A DNA stretch of 20,426 nt from a virus, in IMG/VR virus record IMGVR_UViG_3300013297_000254, positions 1 to 20,426 of that record. The stretch is one strand, 5' to 3'. This document shows, piece by piece, positions 6,578 to 12,699 of the stretch. Made by a program: the position numbers and the translations under genes. The notes under the pieces are model-generated. The model searched no databases. It was not told where the DNA came from and was given only the letters and a program-made list of their open reading frames with translations. Position 1 is the stretch's first letter. Each line of letters starts with the position of its first letter.

Positions 6578-6810
6578 GGCTTCCCCCCCTTCTTCCCTGC
6601 CCCGGCCACCAGTTCCTTCTTCACGAACCCCAGCGCATCCATCATCCCGCCCACGTAGACGCAGTAGATGACGCTCTGCTGGTTCTCGGTCAGGCGCGAG
6701 AACGGGATCGCCGGGTGGGCCTTGGCGTAGGCGGAGCGCGCCGCTTGCTTGCCTTCCTCGGCCAGCTCGCCCGCCTCGCTGATCACGAAATTGTCGGTGA
6801 GGCCGCTCAT
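6574..6810 (-). CDS. Hypothetical phage protein following RecT
   Basis: A 78-residue protein beginning MSGLTDNFVISEAGELAEEG, largely helical with a Gly/Lys-rich C-terminus. The start overlaps the RecT stop as ATGA, so it is probably translated at a ratio set by RecT. No family recognised. Confidence 0.65.
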   Translation of the reverse strand: MSGLTDNFVISEAGELAEEGKQAARSAYAKAHPAIPFSRLTENQQSVIYCVYVGGMMDALGFVKKELVAGAGKKGGKP

Positions 6811-7901
6811 TCCATGGCCTCCACCTTGTTGCGGTAGATCGCCTGCAGGGTGTCCTTGCGCGGGCCCGGGACCAGCGGCTGGATGTGGAGGCTGGCGAAC
6901 AGCTGCGCCTCTTCCTTGGTCTTGGCGTCGCTGATGCCGGCGATGATCTGCTCGTCGGTCAGTGGATCGGGGGCCGAATTCTTCTCCGTAACACTATTGG
7001 TCGCCGTCGCTGTCGCGGTCTCCGCCACTGACGCATTTTTCTCCGTCACTTCCGCCCCGTGGAGGCCCGCTTCTTGCCCGGCGTTGAACACCCGATCCTT
7101 GGCCACCTTGTACGCGGCCCGAATCTTGGCCTTGTCCGGAATGCTGGCGTCGCGCATGGCGGTCGCCTTCTGGTAGGCAGCGTCGAGCCCGGCGACGTCC
7201 TGCACCCCCTCGAACTCGGCGATCATGGTCAGCGTGGCCGGCAACGGGGCCAGGTGCTGCTTCATCTTGTCGGTGGCGTTGGCCGAGGCCGCGATCGGCT
7301 CGCGCGGCAGGGTCTCGCCCTGGGCGGTGACGTCGACCTCCATGTCGCGCAATTCCTCGGCCTGCGGGAGGCCGCGCAGGATGTCGGCTGCCGCGTCGCG
7401 CGCGGCGAACCAGAACGCACGCCACGCCATCTGGCGGAAGGGATAGCTGCGCCAGGGGCCTTCCTTGTCCCACAGCTTGGCGCGCACCGCGTCTTGCTTG
7501 CTGAACGTCCGCGTCACCGGCGGCCGTCCGGGGCGCCCAATGGTGCATTGGGCATAGCCAGCGCGCTCCACCGCGGCGGTGTCCATTTCCACGATGGTGC
7601 AGCCGTGCTTGAGCAACAGCGCCTTGCCCCCATCCCCGTACAGGCCCGGCTTGCCGTTGATCACGGCGATCGACTGCAGCGACTGCACCGGCTTCAGACC
7701 CAATTCAAAGCCCATGGTCATGGCCACGTACACGTTGCCCGGCTTGCCCAGGTAATCCTTCGGCACCATGGTCGACTCGGCCAGCATCCGCGCCAACTCC
7801 ATCGCCTCCCCGTTGTTCTTCGGCATGAAGTCGTAGGGACTCTCGGCCACTGCTGGCAGCTGCTTCTGTTCCATCGGCACTACGTTGGTGTTCTCGTCCA
7901 T
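6807..7901 (-). CDS. recT: RecT-family single-strand annealing protein
   Basis: A 364-residue protein. Conserved RecT blocks are present: PKDYLGKPGNVYVAMTMGFE with LGLKPVQSLQSIAVINGKPG (about residues 47-86), and GPWRSYPFRQMAWRAFWFA (about 148-166). RecT coats single-stranded ends and anneals them to complementary strands, working with a 5'-3' exonuclease, here the YqaJ-type nuclease two genes upstream. A variable Ala/Thr-rich linker (about 285-315) carries an imperfect VTEKN repeat and joins a short C-terminal helical tail, where RecT proteins often bind partners. ATG at 7901 has GAGGA upstream. Family assignment is secure. Confidence 0.92.
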   Translation of the reverse strand: MDENTNVVPMEQKQLPAVAESPYDFMPKNNGEAMELARMLAESTMVPKDYLGKPGNVYVAMTMGFELGLKPVQSLQSIAVINGKPGLYGDGGKALLLKHGCTIVEMDTAAVERAGYAQCTIGRPGRPPVTRTFSKQDAVRAKLWDKEGPWRSYPFRQMAWRAFWFAARDAAADILRGLPQAEELRDMEVDVTAQGETLPREPIAASANATDKMKQHLAPLPATLTMIAEFEGVQDVAGLDAAYQKATAMRDASIPDKAKIRAAYKVAKDRVFNAGQEAGLHGAEVTEKNASVAETATATATNSVTEKNSAPDPLTDEQIIAGISDAKTKEEAQLFASLHIQPLVPGPRKDTLQAIYRNKVEAME

Positions 7902-7903
7902 CG

Positions 7904-8080
7904 CTAGTCCTCGTCAATGCTGAATCCCCGGGCCCGCGCCCAGGCTTCCAGCTTCTCGTTGTCGAAAATATCCTCCGGCTGCGCGGTGTCGTTGAGGTAC
8001 TCCTTCACCGACTCGAACAGTGTCTCGGGCTCGCCCACCAGGGCTTGAAACAGCCCCACTCCCAATTCGCTAGGCGTCAT
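7904..8080 (-). CDS. Small acidic hypothetical protein between exonuclease and RecT
   Basis: A 58-residue protein, MTPSELGVGLFQALVGEPET onward, ending RGFSIDED. Strongly acidic and helical. It begins 11 bp inside the end of the exonuclease gene and stops 2 bp before RecT. Position between the two recombination partners makes a modulating role attractive, but I recognise no family. It is too short for many gene callers; overlap on the upstream side and continuity of the operon support it. Confidence 0.6.
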   Translation of the reverse strand: MTPSELGVGLFQALVGEPETLFESVKEYLNDTAQPEDIFDNEKLEAWARARGFSIDED

Positions 8081-8981
8081 TGCTGCTGTCCTTCGCTTTG
8101 TAACGAAACTCCATATGCTCGTCGGGTTCCACCGTGTAGCCCTTGCGCTTCACCATCTTGCGCACAAATTCGCCGGCCACGCCGGGGATGCGCATCACCG
8201 CGGCCTCGCCCATGAAGCGCTCCAGATGGGCCTTCGCCACTTCCTCCGTCTTCGTGTACTCCAGCCGCAGCTTGGCCGAATCGCGCATGATGGCGATCCA
8301 CGGGGTGAGCGAAACGTCGCCTTCGATGATCTCGCCATTGGTGCCGGGATAGACCCGCTTGATGACGTCGAGCGCGCGCGGACTGGCGGCGTCGATCTCG
8401 GGCGGCACCCCATTGATAACCGCCTCGTGGAAGTCGTGGGTGCTGGAAATGATGAGCTCGTCCATTTCACGATCTCGCACCACTTCGTAAAACCGCAGAT
8501 CACCGCCGCCGAAATAGCCGGCCACGGTCCACACCGGGTAATTCTTCACGAGCATGTAGGTGTGCGGCTGCGGGAGGTAATGCTGCGGGATCTCGTCGGT
8601 CCCCTGCTCGCCCCAGCCCTTCCACGCGCGCGGTCCCACGTTTTTGATTTCGAGGCCGCGCTCCAGGCCGACGAAGTCGCGGTCAATGTGCACCGTCAAC
8701 CAATCGTATTTGGGATGCACCAGGGTCAGGTTGCAACGGCGCAGCTTGACCTCGGTACCCCACTTCCGCGTCAGGCGGCGGGCCACCAACTCGGCGATCG
8801 GGGTCTCCATGATGTTGCCGGCCTCGACGTTGTCGTTGGTCTCTAGGTCGGGAATCGGCAGTTCGCCCCGTTTTTCGTGATACAGCTCGCGTGCGCTTTT
8901 CCACGGATTGAGCCCGAGGATCGTCGCTACATCGGAGCCGCCGATCTTGCGGGCGGCCAGTTGCTCTTTGGTCAATGCCAT
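8070..8981 (-). CDS. YqaJ-type viral recombinase exonuclease
   Basis: A 303-residue protein; ATG 8981 is chosen because it overlaps the preceding stop (TGATG) and starts the conserved domain. N-terminal IGGSDVATILGLNPW (13-27) and the G-x-x-x-E block around Glu59 are typical of YqaJ/lambda-exonuclease-like enzymes. The catalytic PD-(D/E)XK core is visible as Asp100 (HIDRD) and Glu111-x-Lys113 (LEIKN), followed by the Tyr/Gln motif HYLPQPHTY (134-142). These enzymes digest the 5' strand from DNA ends and load the annealing protein, here RecT. All catalytic residues appear intact. Confidence 0.92.
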   Translation of the reverse strand: MALTKEQLAARKIGGSDVATILGLNPWKSARELYHEKRGELPIPDLETNDNVEAGNIMETPIAELVARRLTRKWGTEVKLRRCNLTLVHPKYDWLTVHIDRDFVGLERGLEIKNVGPRAWKGWGEQGTDEIPQHYLPQPHTYMLVKNYPVWTVAGYFGGGDLRFYEVVRDREMDELIISSTHDFHEAVINGVPPEIDAASPRALDVIKRVYPGTNGEIIEGDVSLTPWIAIMRDSAKLRLEYTKTEEVAKAHLERFMGEAAVMRIPGVAGEFVRKMVKRKGYTVEPDEHMEFRYKAKDSSNDA

Positions 8982-9262
8982 CAGTGCGCTCCTTGTGGGG
9001 GTTCGTCGTCCTCGTTGCGAATGGTCTCGATCATGGCCTCGACCTGGGCGATACGGATCTCGTCGCCCTCCGGGCCCATGCGGGCCGCGTGTTCGGCGTA
9101 CAGGGTGGAGGCGGCGATGAAGCACAGGCACGCACCCGCGTCGGTGTCGTAGCCGAAGGCTTTTTCCAGGACGTCCTTCAACTGCTCGCTCACCGCGTTC
9201 AGCTTGGCGGGGTCGAAGGCATCGAGGAAACCCTCCACCTTTGCAATGTCTCGGGCTCGCAT
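8981..9262 (-). CDS. Hypothetical phage protein
   Basis: A 93-residue protein beginning MRARDIAKVEGFLDAFDPAK. Helical and acidic, with a Cys pair in AGACLCFIAAST that lies in a hydrophobic helix. It overlaps its two neighbours by one base each (TGATG). No family recognised. Confidence 0.65.
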   Translation of the reverse strand: MRARDIAKVEGFLDAFDPAKLNAVSEQLKDVLEKAFGYDTDAGACLCFIAASTLYAEHAARMGPEGDEIRIAQVEAMIETIRNEDDEPPQGAH

Positions 9263-9549
9263 CAGTGCACTCCTGTCGGCGGCGGTTCCAGCTGCTGTAG
9301 GGTCACCTGCTCGCAGTAGTGTTCGTAGTGCAGCTCGAGCTTGCGTTCGGCCCCGGCGAAGATCTCCGCGTCGGCGTCCCCGGTCTTGGTGCGGCAGCAG
9401 GCCAGGTGCTGCGCGGTGCAGTGCACCAGCACCATCAGCACCCGCACCGGATCGTCCGCGTGCAGCTGCATCAGGTGCTGCCGCAGCGCCTCGGCCTCGC
9501 TGACCGCGGCCTGCTCCATGGCCTCGTACTCGCTGTCGGGGCGGTCCAT
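9262..9549 (-). CDS. Hypothetical phage protein
   Basis: A 95-residue protein; ATG 9549 overlaps the preceding stop by one base. Sequence MDRPDSEYEAMEQAAVSEAE leads into long helices with Cys and His residues (VHCTAQHLACC, HYEHYCEQ), which could bind a metal. No family recognised. Confidence 0.65.
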   Translation of the reverse strand: MDRPDSEYEAMEQAAVSEAEALRQHLMQLHADDPVRVLMVLVHCTAQHLACCRTKTGDADAEIFAGAERKLELHYEHYCEQVTLQQLEPPPTGVH

Positions 9550-9752
9550 CAACTCCCCTTCGGCTTGCGCACGCGCTTCTTGGCGACCGCGATGTCGCAG
9601 GAGACCACCTGCGGATCGGCGCCCATGCCGTTGATGTGCACCGTGGCCACCGCGGCCTCGTCGTCCTGCAGACGGTTCGCCACGTAGGCCACGCAAGCGG
9701 CCTCGATCTGGCCCTGCGTCAGCGTAAATCCCACCCGTTTCTCCATCACCAT
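9549..9752 (-). CDS. Small hypothetical phage protein
   Basis: A 67-residue protein, MVMEKRVGFTLTQGQIEAAC onward, with a basic C-terminal tail (KKRVRKPKGS). Two starts compete: ATG 9758 overlaps the upstream stop as ATGA but abuts the GGGAGG; ATG 9752 has GGAGG at the ideal 6-nt distance, so I prefer it. The function is unknown. The basic tail could bind nucleic acid. Confidence 0.6.
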   Translation of the reverse strand: MVMEKRVGFTLTQGQIEAACVAYVANRLQDDEAAVATVHINGMGADPQVVSCDIAVAKKRVRKPKGS

Positions 9753-9754
9753 CG

Positions 9755-9943
9755 TCATCCTCCCAAAATTGGTTCGGCCAAGGCGGCGTCCCTCACGGTC
9801 TTGAGCACGGCTTGCATGGTTTCGATTTCGTGCTCGGCTTGCTCTGTGGTCATCTTGCCGCGGCTCACCCAGCGCGCGTACACCCGGCGGCGGTAGGTCA
9901 GCTCGCGCTCGACGCACTTCACCTGCTCTTGTAGGGTCTTCAT
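9755..9943 (-). CDS. Small coiled-coil phage protein
   Basis: A 62-residue protein beginning MKTLQEQVKCVERELTYRRR, with VYARWVSRGKMTTEQAEHEI in the middle. This pattern (heptad helix, VY.RWV..GKMT, second helix) recurs in many phages of Pseudomonadota as a hypothetical protein near recombination genes. The start overlaps the previous stop as ATGA. Confidence 0.7.
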   Translation of the reverse strand: MKTLQEQVKCVERELTYRRRVYARWVSRGKMTTEQAEHEIETMQAVLKTVRDAALAEPILGG

Positions 9944-10197
9944 TGCACCAGCTCCCCGGCGCGGGCCAACACCCGGCCCGGCCCCAGCGTGCCCTCTTCG
10001 TCGATCATCGTGTAGGCCACGTCGCGTGCCTCACAGCTGCAGCACTCCTTGCGGTAGCACGCTCCCTGCCAGCGCTTGGCCGGGCAGTTGTCGTCGTGCT
10101 CGGCCATGATCAGAGTGCATTCGCCCTGCCTGCGGGCGATCTCCAGCATCACGTTGTGGCGGATGGTCTCGAGAATTTCAAATGTAGTGAGCTTCAT
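9940..10197 (-). CDS. Cys-rich hypothetical protein, first gene of the leftward operon
   Basis: An 85-residue protein. A basic N-terminal helix precedes a Cys-rich segment (NCPAKRWQGACYRKECCSC), probably a metal or disulphide knuckle. There is no Shine-Dalgarno sequence: the predicted leftward -10 box ends only 6 nt before the ATG, so the transcript should begin at or next to the start codon and be leaderless. As the first product of a 17-gene chain it sets ribosome entry for everything downstream. No family recognised. Confidence 0.65.
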   Translation of the reverse strand: MKLTTFEILETIRHNVMLEIARRQGECTLIMAEHDDNCPAKRWQGACYRKECCSCEARDVAYTMIDEEGTLGPGRVLARAGELVQ

Positions 10198-10203
10198 CCC
10201 GCG

Positions 10204-10232
10204 AGTTTACCCTTGCTCAACGGGGCTTGCAA
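10204..10232 (-). promoter_or_regulatory. Leftward early promoter
   Basis: Reading the minus strand: -35 TTGCAA (10232-10227), 17-nt spacer, -10 TAAACT (10209-10204). Transcription should start 6-8 nt further on, at the ATG of the first leftward gene (10197). The -35 hexamer is palindromic and shared with the rightward promoter. Confidence 0.6.
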
Positions 10233-10256
10233 TTTTTACATGAGGGGGGGTAAACT
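10227..10256 (+). promoter_or_regulatory. Rightward early promoter for the Cro-like gene
   Basis: -35 TTGCAA (10227-10232), 18-nt spacer, -10 TAAACT (10251-10256). A start about 7 nt downstream leaves only about three bases before the ATG at 10266. The purine run GAGGGGGGG is upstream of the -10 and cannot serve as a ribosome site. Confidence 0.6.
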
Positions 10257-10265
10257 CGCGCGACT

Positions 10266-10520
10266 ATGGCCCAAATTACTCTGAAACAATGGTTCGGCCG
10301 CCGCGGGTCGCCCTCGCAGGCGGAATTTGCCAGCTTGATGGGCGTAACCCCAGGCATGGTCTCGCGCTGGTGCAGCGGCGAGCTCGTCAGCGCGGACAAG
10401 GCCCCTTCGATTGAGCGGATCACTCGCGGTGCGGTAAAGTGCGAGTTGCTCAATCCGCACGTGGATTGGGCCGCACTACGCGGTCAGCGACGGCGCCGAC
10501 CCCCCTCCAAAGCGGCATAA
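10266..10520 (+). CDS. Cro/YdaS-like helix-turn-helix repressor
   Basis: An 84-residue protein. ITLKQWFGRRGSPSQAEFAS, LMGVTPGMVSRWCSGE and later IERITRGAVKCELL form the compact helix-turn-helix seen in phage Cro and YdaS-type regulators (recognition region about residues 17-40), with a basic tail. It should bind the inverted repeat just upstream. No Shine-Dalgarno sequence exists and the -10 box ends 9 nt before the ATG, so the mRNA is nearly leaderless. Opposite it lies not a CI gene, as in lambda, but the recombination operon. Confidence 0.85.
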   Translation: MAQITLKQWFGRRGSPSQAEFASLMGVTPGMVSRWCSGELVSADKAPSIERITRGAVKCELLNPHVDWAALRGQRRRRPPSKAA

Positions 10521-10585
10521 AACCGCTTGGGGCGGAGCGGGCACCGCCCAACGAACACACTGCCGGGAAATCCCTTCGCGGGGCC

Positions 10586-10620
10586 GCCGCTGCCACAACA
10601 GCGGCTACCGGCGCCTTTTT
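10586..10620 (+). terminator. Possible terminator between cro-like and replication genes
   Basis: The 120-nt gap after the Cro-like gene holds a 7-bp stem (GCCGCTG at 10586-10592, CAGCGGC at 10599-10605) followed, after a GC-rich stretch, by TTTTT at 10616-10620. The position corresponds to lambda tR1. The distance between stem and T-run is large, so this is tentative. A second imperfect hairpin (TTGGGGCGG with CCGCCCAA) lies near 10529-10552. Confidence 0.35.
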
Positions 10621-10640
10621 CGCCTCTTGTGGGAGCGCAG

Positions 10641-11399
10641 TTGTATACCAAGCTGTTCCCCTCGATGTTCGACGGGACCCTCGTCACCAAGGGGCCGTGG
10701 CAGGCGCTAGTCACCTTCCAGCAGATGCTGATCCTGGCCGACGAAACCGGGGTGGTCGACATGACTCCCGGCGCGATCTCCAACCGCACCACCATCCCCC
10801 TCGACATCATCCAGACCGGCATCGCCGCGCTGGAACAGCCCGACCCCGACAGCCGCACCCCCGACCTTGAAGGCCGGCGCATCGTGCGCCTCGACGAACA
10901 CCGGACGTGGGGTTGGCAGATCGTCAACTACCAGCAGTTCCGCGAGATCCGCGACAAGGAAGAGCGGCGGGCCTATCAGCGGGAGTGGTTGCGAAACAAG
11001 CGGAAACAGGCGTCGACAGATGATGACAGTTGTCGACAGCCGTCGACTGGTGTTGACGATGTCGACCAAAGCAGAAGCAGAAGCAGAAGCAGAAGCAGTA
11101 CTTGTAATGAAGCAATAGCGTTTGATGCTTCGCCTCCGGCTCCGCCAACGGACGCAAAAACGAGGAAGAAGGGCAACGGCACCCCGCTGGGGCAACGCCT
11201 GCCTGCCGACTGGAGGCTCCCCGACGAGTGGAAGGAGTGGGCGATCGCGTGCTACCCCGACCTTGACCCGCAGAAGGTAGTGCGCATGTCGCTCGAATTT
11301 CGGGATTACTGGGGCGCGGTCCCTGGCGCCAAGGGCCGCAAGACCGACTGGCTGATGACGTGGCGCAACAACATCCGCCGCAAAATGGGGGACGCATGA
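10641..11399 (+). CDS. Phage replication initiator, O-like
   Basis: A 252-residue protein beginning at TTG 10641, chosen because GGGAG lies 5 nt upstream and similarity to related proteins seems to start there (LYTKLFPSMFDGTL). Residues about 20-100 form a winged-helix style domain (ALVTFQQMLILADETGVVDM, TTIPLDIIQTGIAALEQPD, WGWQIVNYQQFREI). After a low-complexity Asp/Ser/Arg linker (125-153), the C-terminal region (LPADWRLPDEWKEW, EFRDYWGAVPGAKG, DWLMTWRNNIRRK) is the helicase-loading type tail shared by many phage replication proteins. The linker DNA carries an iteron-like array, a likely origin. Family role is established; details are inferred. Confidence 0.82.
   Translation: MYTKLFPSMFDGTLVTKGPWQALVTFQQMLILADETGVVDMTPGAISNRTTIPLDIIQTGIAALEQPDPDSRTPDLEGRRIVRLDEHRTWGWQIVNYQQFREIRDKEERRAYQREWLRNKRKQASTDDDSCRQPSTGVDDVDQSRSRSRSRSSTCNEAIAFDASPPAPPTDAKTRKKGNGTPLGQRLPADWRLPDEWKEWAIACYPDLDPQKVVRMSLEFRDYWGAVPGAKGRKTDWLMTWRNNIRRKMGDA
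11012..11135. other. Candidate replication origin inside the replication gene
   Basis: Five units begin every 10 bp at 11012, 11022, 11032, 11042 and 11052 around a core GTCGAC or one-to-two-base variants, with a further GTCGAC at 11061. Next come five perfect AAGCAG hexamers (11069-11098), then a more AT-rich stretch containing an inverted repeat, GAAGCA and TGCTTC, near 11108-11130. Iterons, then an easily melted stretch with a palindrome, inside the O gene, is the plan of lambda ori. Confidence 0.5.
11069..11098 (+). repeat. Five perfect AAGCAG tandem repeats
   Basis: Five contiguous copies of AAGCAG encode an alternating Arg-Ser run in the linker of the replication protein. As a multiple of three, copy-number change would not shift the frame. 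Confidence 0.9.
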
Positions 11400-11400
11400 G
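11385..11400 (+). repeat. Duplicated translation-start cassette, copy 1
   Basis: ATGGGGGACGCATGAG, carrying a ribosome site and start codon, is identical to 11767-11782. Here it supplies the start at 11396. Confidence 0.85.
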
Positions 11401-11767
11401 GCATTGCCCGAAATGTGGTGAGGGACTGATCGAGGGAGTCTGTCCTGGCTGTGGCTACGGCCAGCGCAAGGCCAAGGGCAGCGGGTCAACGGATCCTCTC
11501 CGCGGCACCTGCGAGCACTTCGATCGCGGCCAGCGCTGCGCCGAACCGGCGCCGTACTCCAGCTCTACCACCGGCAGCGGGCCCTGGTACTGCGTAACGC
11601 ACTTCCCGGCCTTCAAGGGCTGGAACATCGGCCGCGAGCGCACCGAACCGCCCGCCGGCTTCGAAGCCCTGCGCGCGCTGACCAAACGGGTGCCGACCGG
11701 CCCGAAGAAGCTCGACTTGGAAGCCGAACTGGAGCGCGACGCCATTCAGCGCGAGCCGCGCACCTGA
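11396..11767 (+). CDS. Double zinc-site hypothetical protein
   Basis: A 123-residue protein. MRHCPKCGEGLIEGVCPGCG gives a zinc ribbon (Cys4, Cys7, Cys16, Cys19). A second Cys/His set (Cys39, Cys48, Cys66, His69, in PWYCVTHF) is a probable second site. The start overlaps the replication gene stop (ATGA) with GGGGG upstream. Position next to the replication gene suggests nucleic-acid work, but no named family was recognised. Confidence 0.7.
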   Translation: MRHCPKCGEGLIEGVCPGCGYGQRKAKGSGSTDPLRGTCEHFDRGQRCAEPAPYSSSTTGSGPWYCVTHFPAFKGWNIGRERTEPPAGFEALRALTKRVPTGPKKLDLEAELERDAIQREPRT

Positions 11768-11782
11768 TGGGGGACGCATGAG
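11767..11782 (+). repeat. Duplicated translation-start cassette, copy 2
   Basis: Identical 16-bp copy of 11385-11400, here supplying the start at 11778. Confidence 0.85.
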
Positions 11783-12026
11783 CGACACCTTCGACAGCTT
11801 GACCGGGTCCAATGTCGGCGAGGCCGAGAACCTGACCGGGTCGCCGTTCCCGCCCGATTGCGTGGTCCCCGGCATCCGCGACGGACTCGTCGCCATGTTC
11901 TTCCCGGTGGAGCCGCCACGCCCCGCCGCCAGCCATGTGATCGTGCTGCTCGACACGCTCGACCCCAACGACTGGCAGGTGCTGGAACGGAGCGACTACG
12001 CAGCCATCAAGGCGCGGCTCTCGTGA
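11778..12026 (+). CDS. Hypothetical phage protein
   Basis: An 82-residue protein beginning MSDTFDSLTGSNVGEAENLT. GGGGG sits 5 nt upstream of the ATG, within the duplicated cassette. It is acidic, with a hydrophobic strand (HVIVLLDTLD) and a terminal helix (YAAIKARL). No family recognised. Its stop overlaps the next GTG start. Confidence 0.65.
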   Translation: MSDTFDSLTGSNVGEAENLTGSPFPPDCVVPGIRDGLVAMFFPVEPPRPAASHVIVLLDTLDPNDWQVLERSDYAAIKARLS

Positions 12027-12325
12027 GCGACGCCACCGATACCCGCATCATCCCCAGGCGTGACTGCGCCCACTACGTCCACCATGGCTGGGAGTGCGCG
12101 ATCAAGTTCGTCGGGCGGTACTGCCCGCAACCGCAGCTGCCGTGCCATTGCGGCGGCTACGTCAGCAAACACGGAGGCGGATCGTGTTCGTCGCACTCAC
12201 CGAAGCAGACCAGCGTTACGCCGAGCGGGTTGGTCGAGGCAGGTACGAGGCCAACCAGATCAACACCGCCATGGGAGCCCACAACAAGCAACTCGACTGG
12301 GGACGGGAAACCGTCGACCTCTTGA
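12023..12325 (+). CDS. Cys/His-rich small protein with out-of-frame overlap
   Basis: A 100-residue frame from GTG 12023, which overlaps the previous stop as GTGA. The first about 54 residues look like a real protein: CAHYVHHGWECAIKFVGRYC and CHCGGYVSKHGG have evenly placed Cys and His residues. The last about 47 residues run through the start of the next gene in another frame and are Ser/Thr/Pro-rich, so they may be a passenger tail. Function unknown. Confidence 0.5.
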   Translation: MSDATDTRIIPRRDCAHYVHHGWECAIKFVGRYCPQPQLPCHCGGYVSKHGGGSCSSHSPKQTSVTPSGLVEAGTRPTRSTPPWEPTTSNSTGDGKPSTS

Positions 12326-12699
12326 TTGACGGTTCAACCGGCGAGCTGGCGTTTTGCCGCAAGTACGACCTGCCGTTCGACGACAGCGTCGGGGTTGGCC
12401 GAGGCTGGGCCCGACGGCCCGATACGGTCGATCGCCAGGGCAATCGCTATGACATCAAGGCCACGCCGAAGCCGCGTGGCCGGCTGATGCTCTACAAGCC
12501 CAAGCCGGGCGAAAACGACTACAGCAATATCGACATTTTTGTGCTCACTCGGCTGCACCGATTCCCGCCGGCGGTCGAGGTTGTGGGGTGGGCCTACAAG
12601 GCGAATTTGATGCGCGACGAGAACCTCGAGGATTGGGGTTATGGGCCCACCTACTTCCTCAACGAGCACGATCCGCGGTTCCACCACTTCCTCCCATGA
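12184..12699 (+). CDS. Putative PD-(D/E)XK nuclease-fold phage protein
   Basis: A 171-residue protein from GTG 12184, chosen because GGAGG lies 6 nt upstream. Helix motif TGELAF (Glu54) and strand motif NRYDIKAT (Asp90-x-Lys92) are spaced as in the restriction-endonuclease-like fold, and LMLYKPKPGE follows as the next strand. This suggests a DNA-cleaving or DNA-binding enzyme, maybe a resolvase-like or repair nuclease; the assignment rests on motifs alone. It lies between the replication gene and the Ref/Q genes, where phages often keep Nin-type recombination functions. Confidence 0.55.
   Translation: MFVALTEADQRYAERVGRGRYEANQINTAMGAHNKQLDWGRETVDLLIDGSTGELAFCRKYDLPFDDSVGVGRGWARRPDTVDRQGNRYDIKATPKPRGRLMLYKPKPGENDYSNIDIFVLTRLHRFPPAVEVVGWAYKANLMRDENLEDWGYGPTYFLNEHDPRFHHFLP

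Larger units (their letters stand above)
10200..10260. repeat. Perfect 13-bp inverted repeat, probable repressor operators
   Basis: CGCGAGTTTACCC at 10200-10212 is repeated as its exact reverse complement at 10248-10260, with 35 bp between. The arms flank a palindromic TTGCAA at the centre of symmetry. Each arm covers a predicted -10 box, so a bound protein would block either promoter. The neighbouring Cro-like protein is the natural candidate to bind here. Confidence 0.7.

Noticed and set aside
10200-10260. att site or resolvase site
   Set aside because: The inverted repeat overlaps both -10 boxes and adjoins a Cro-like gene; no integrase or recombinase is present, so an operator is the better reading.
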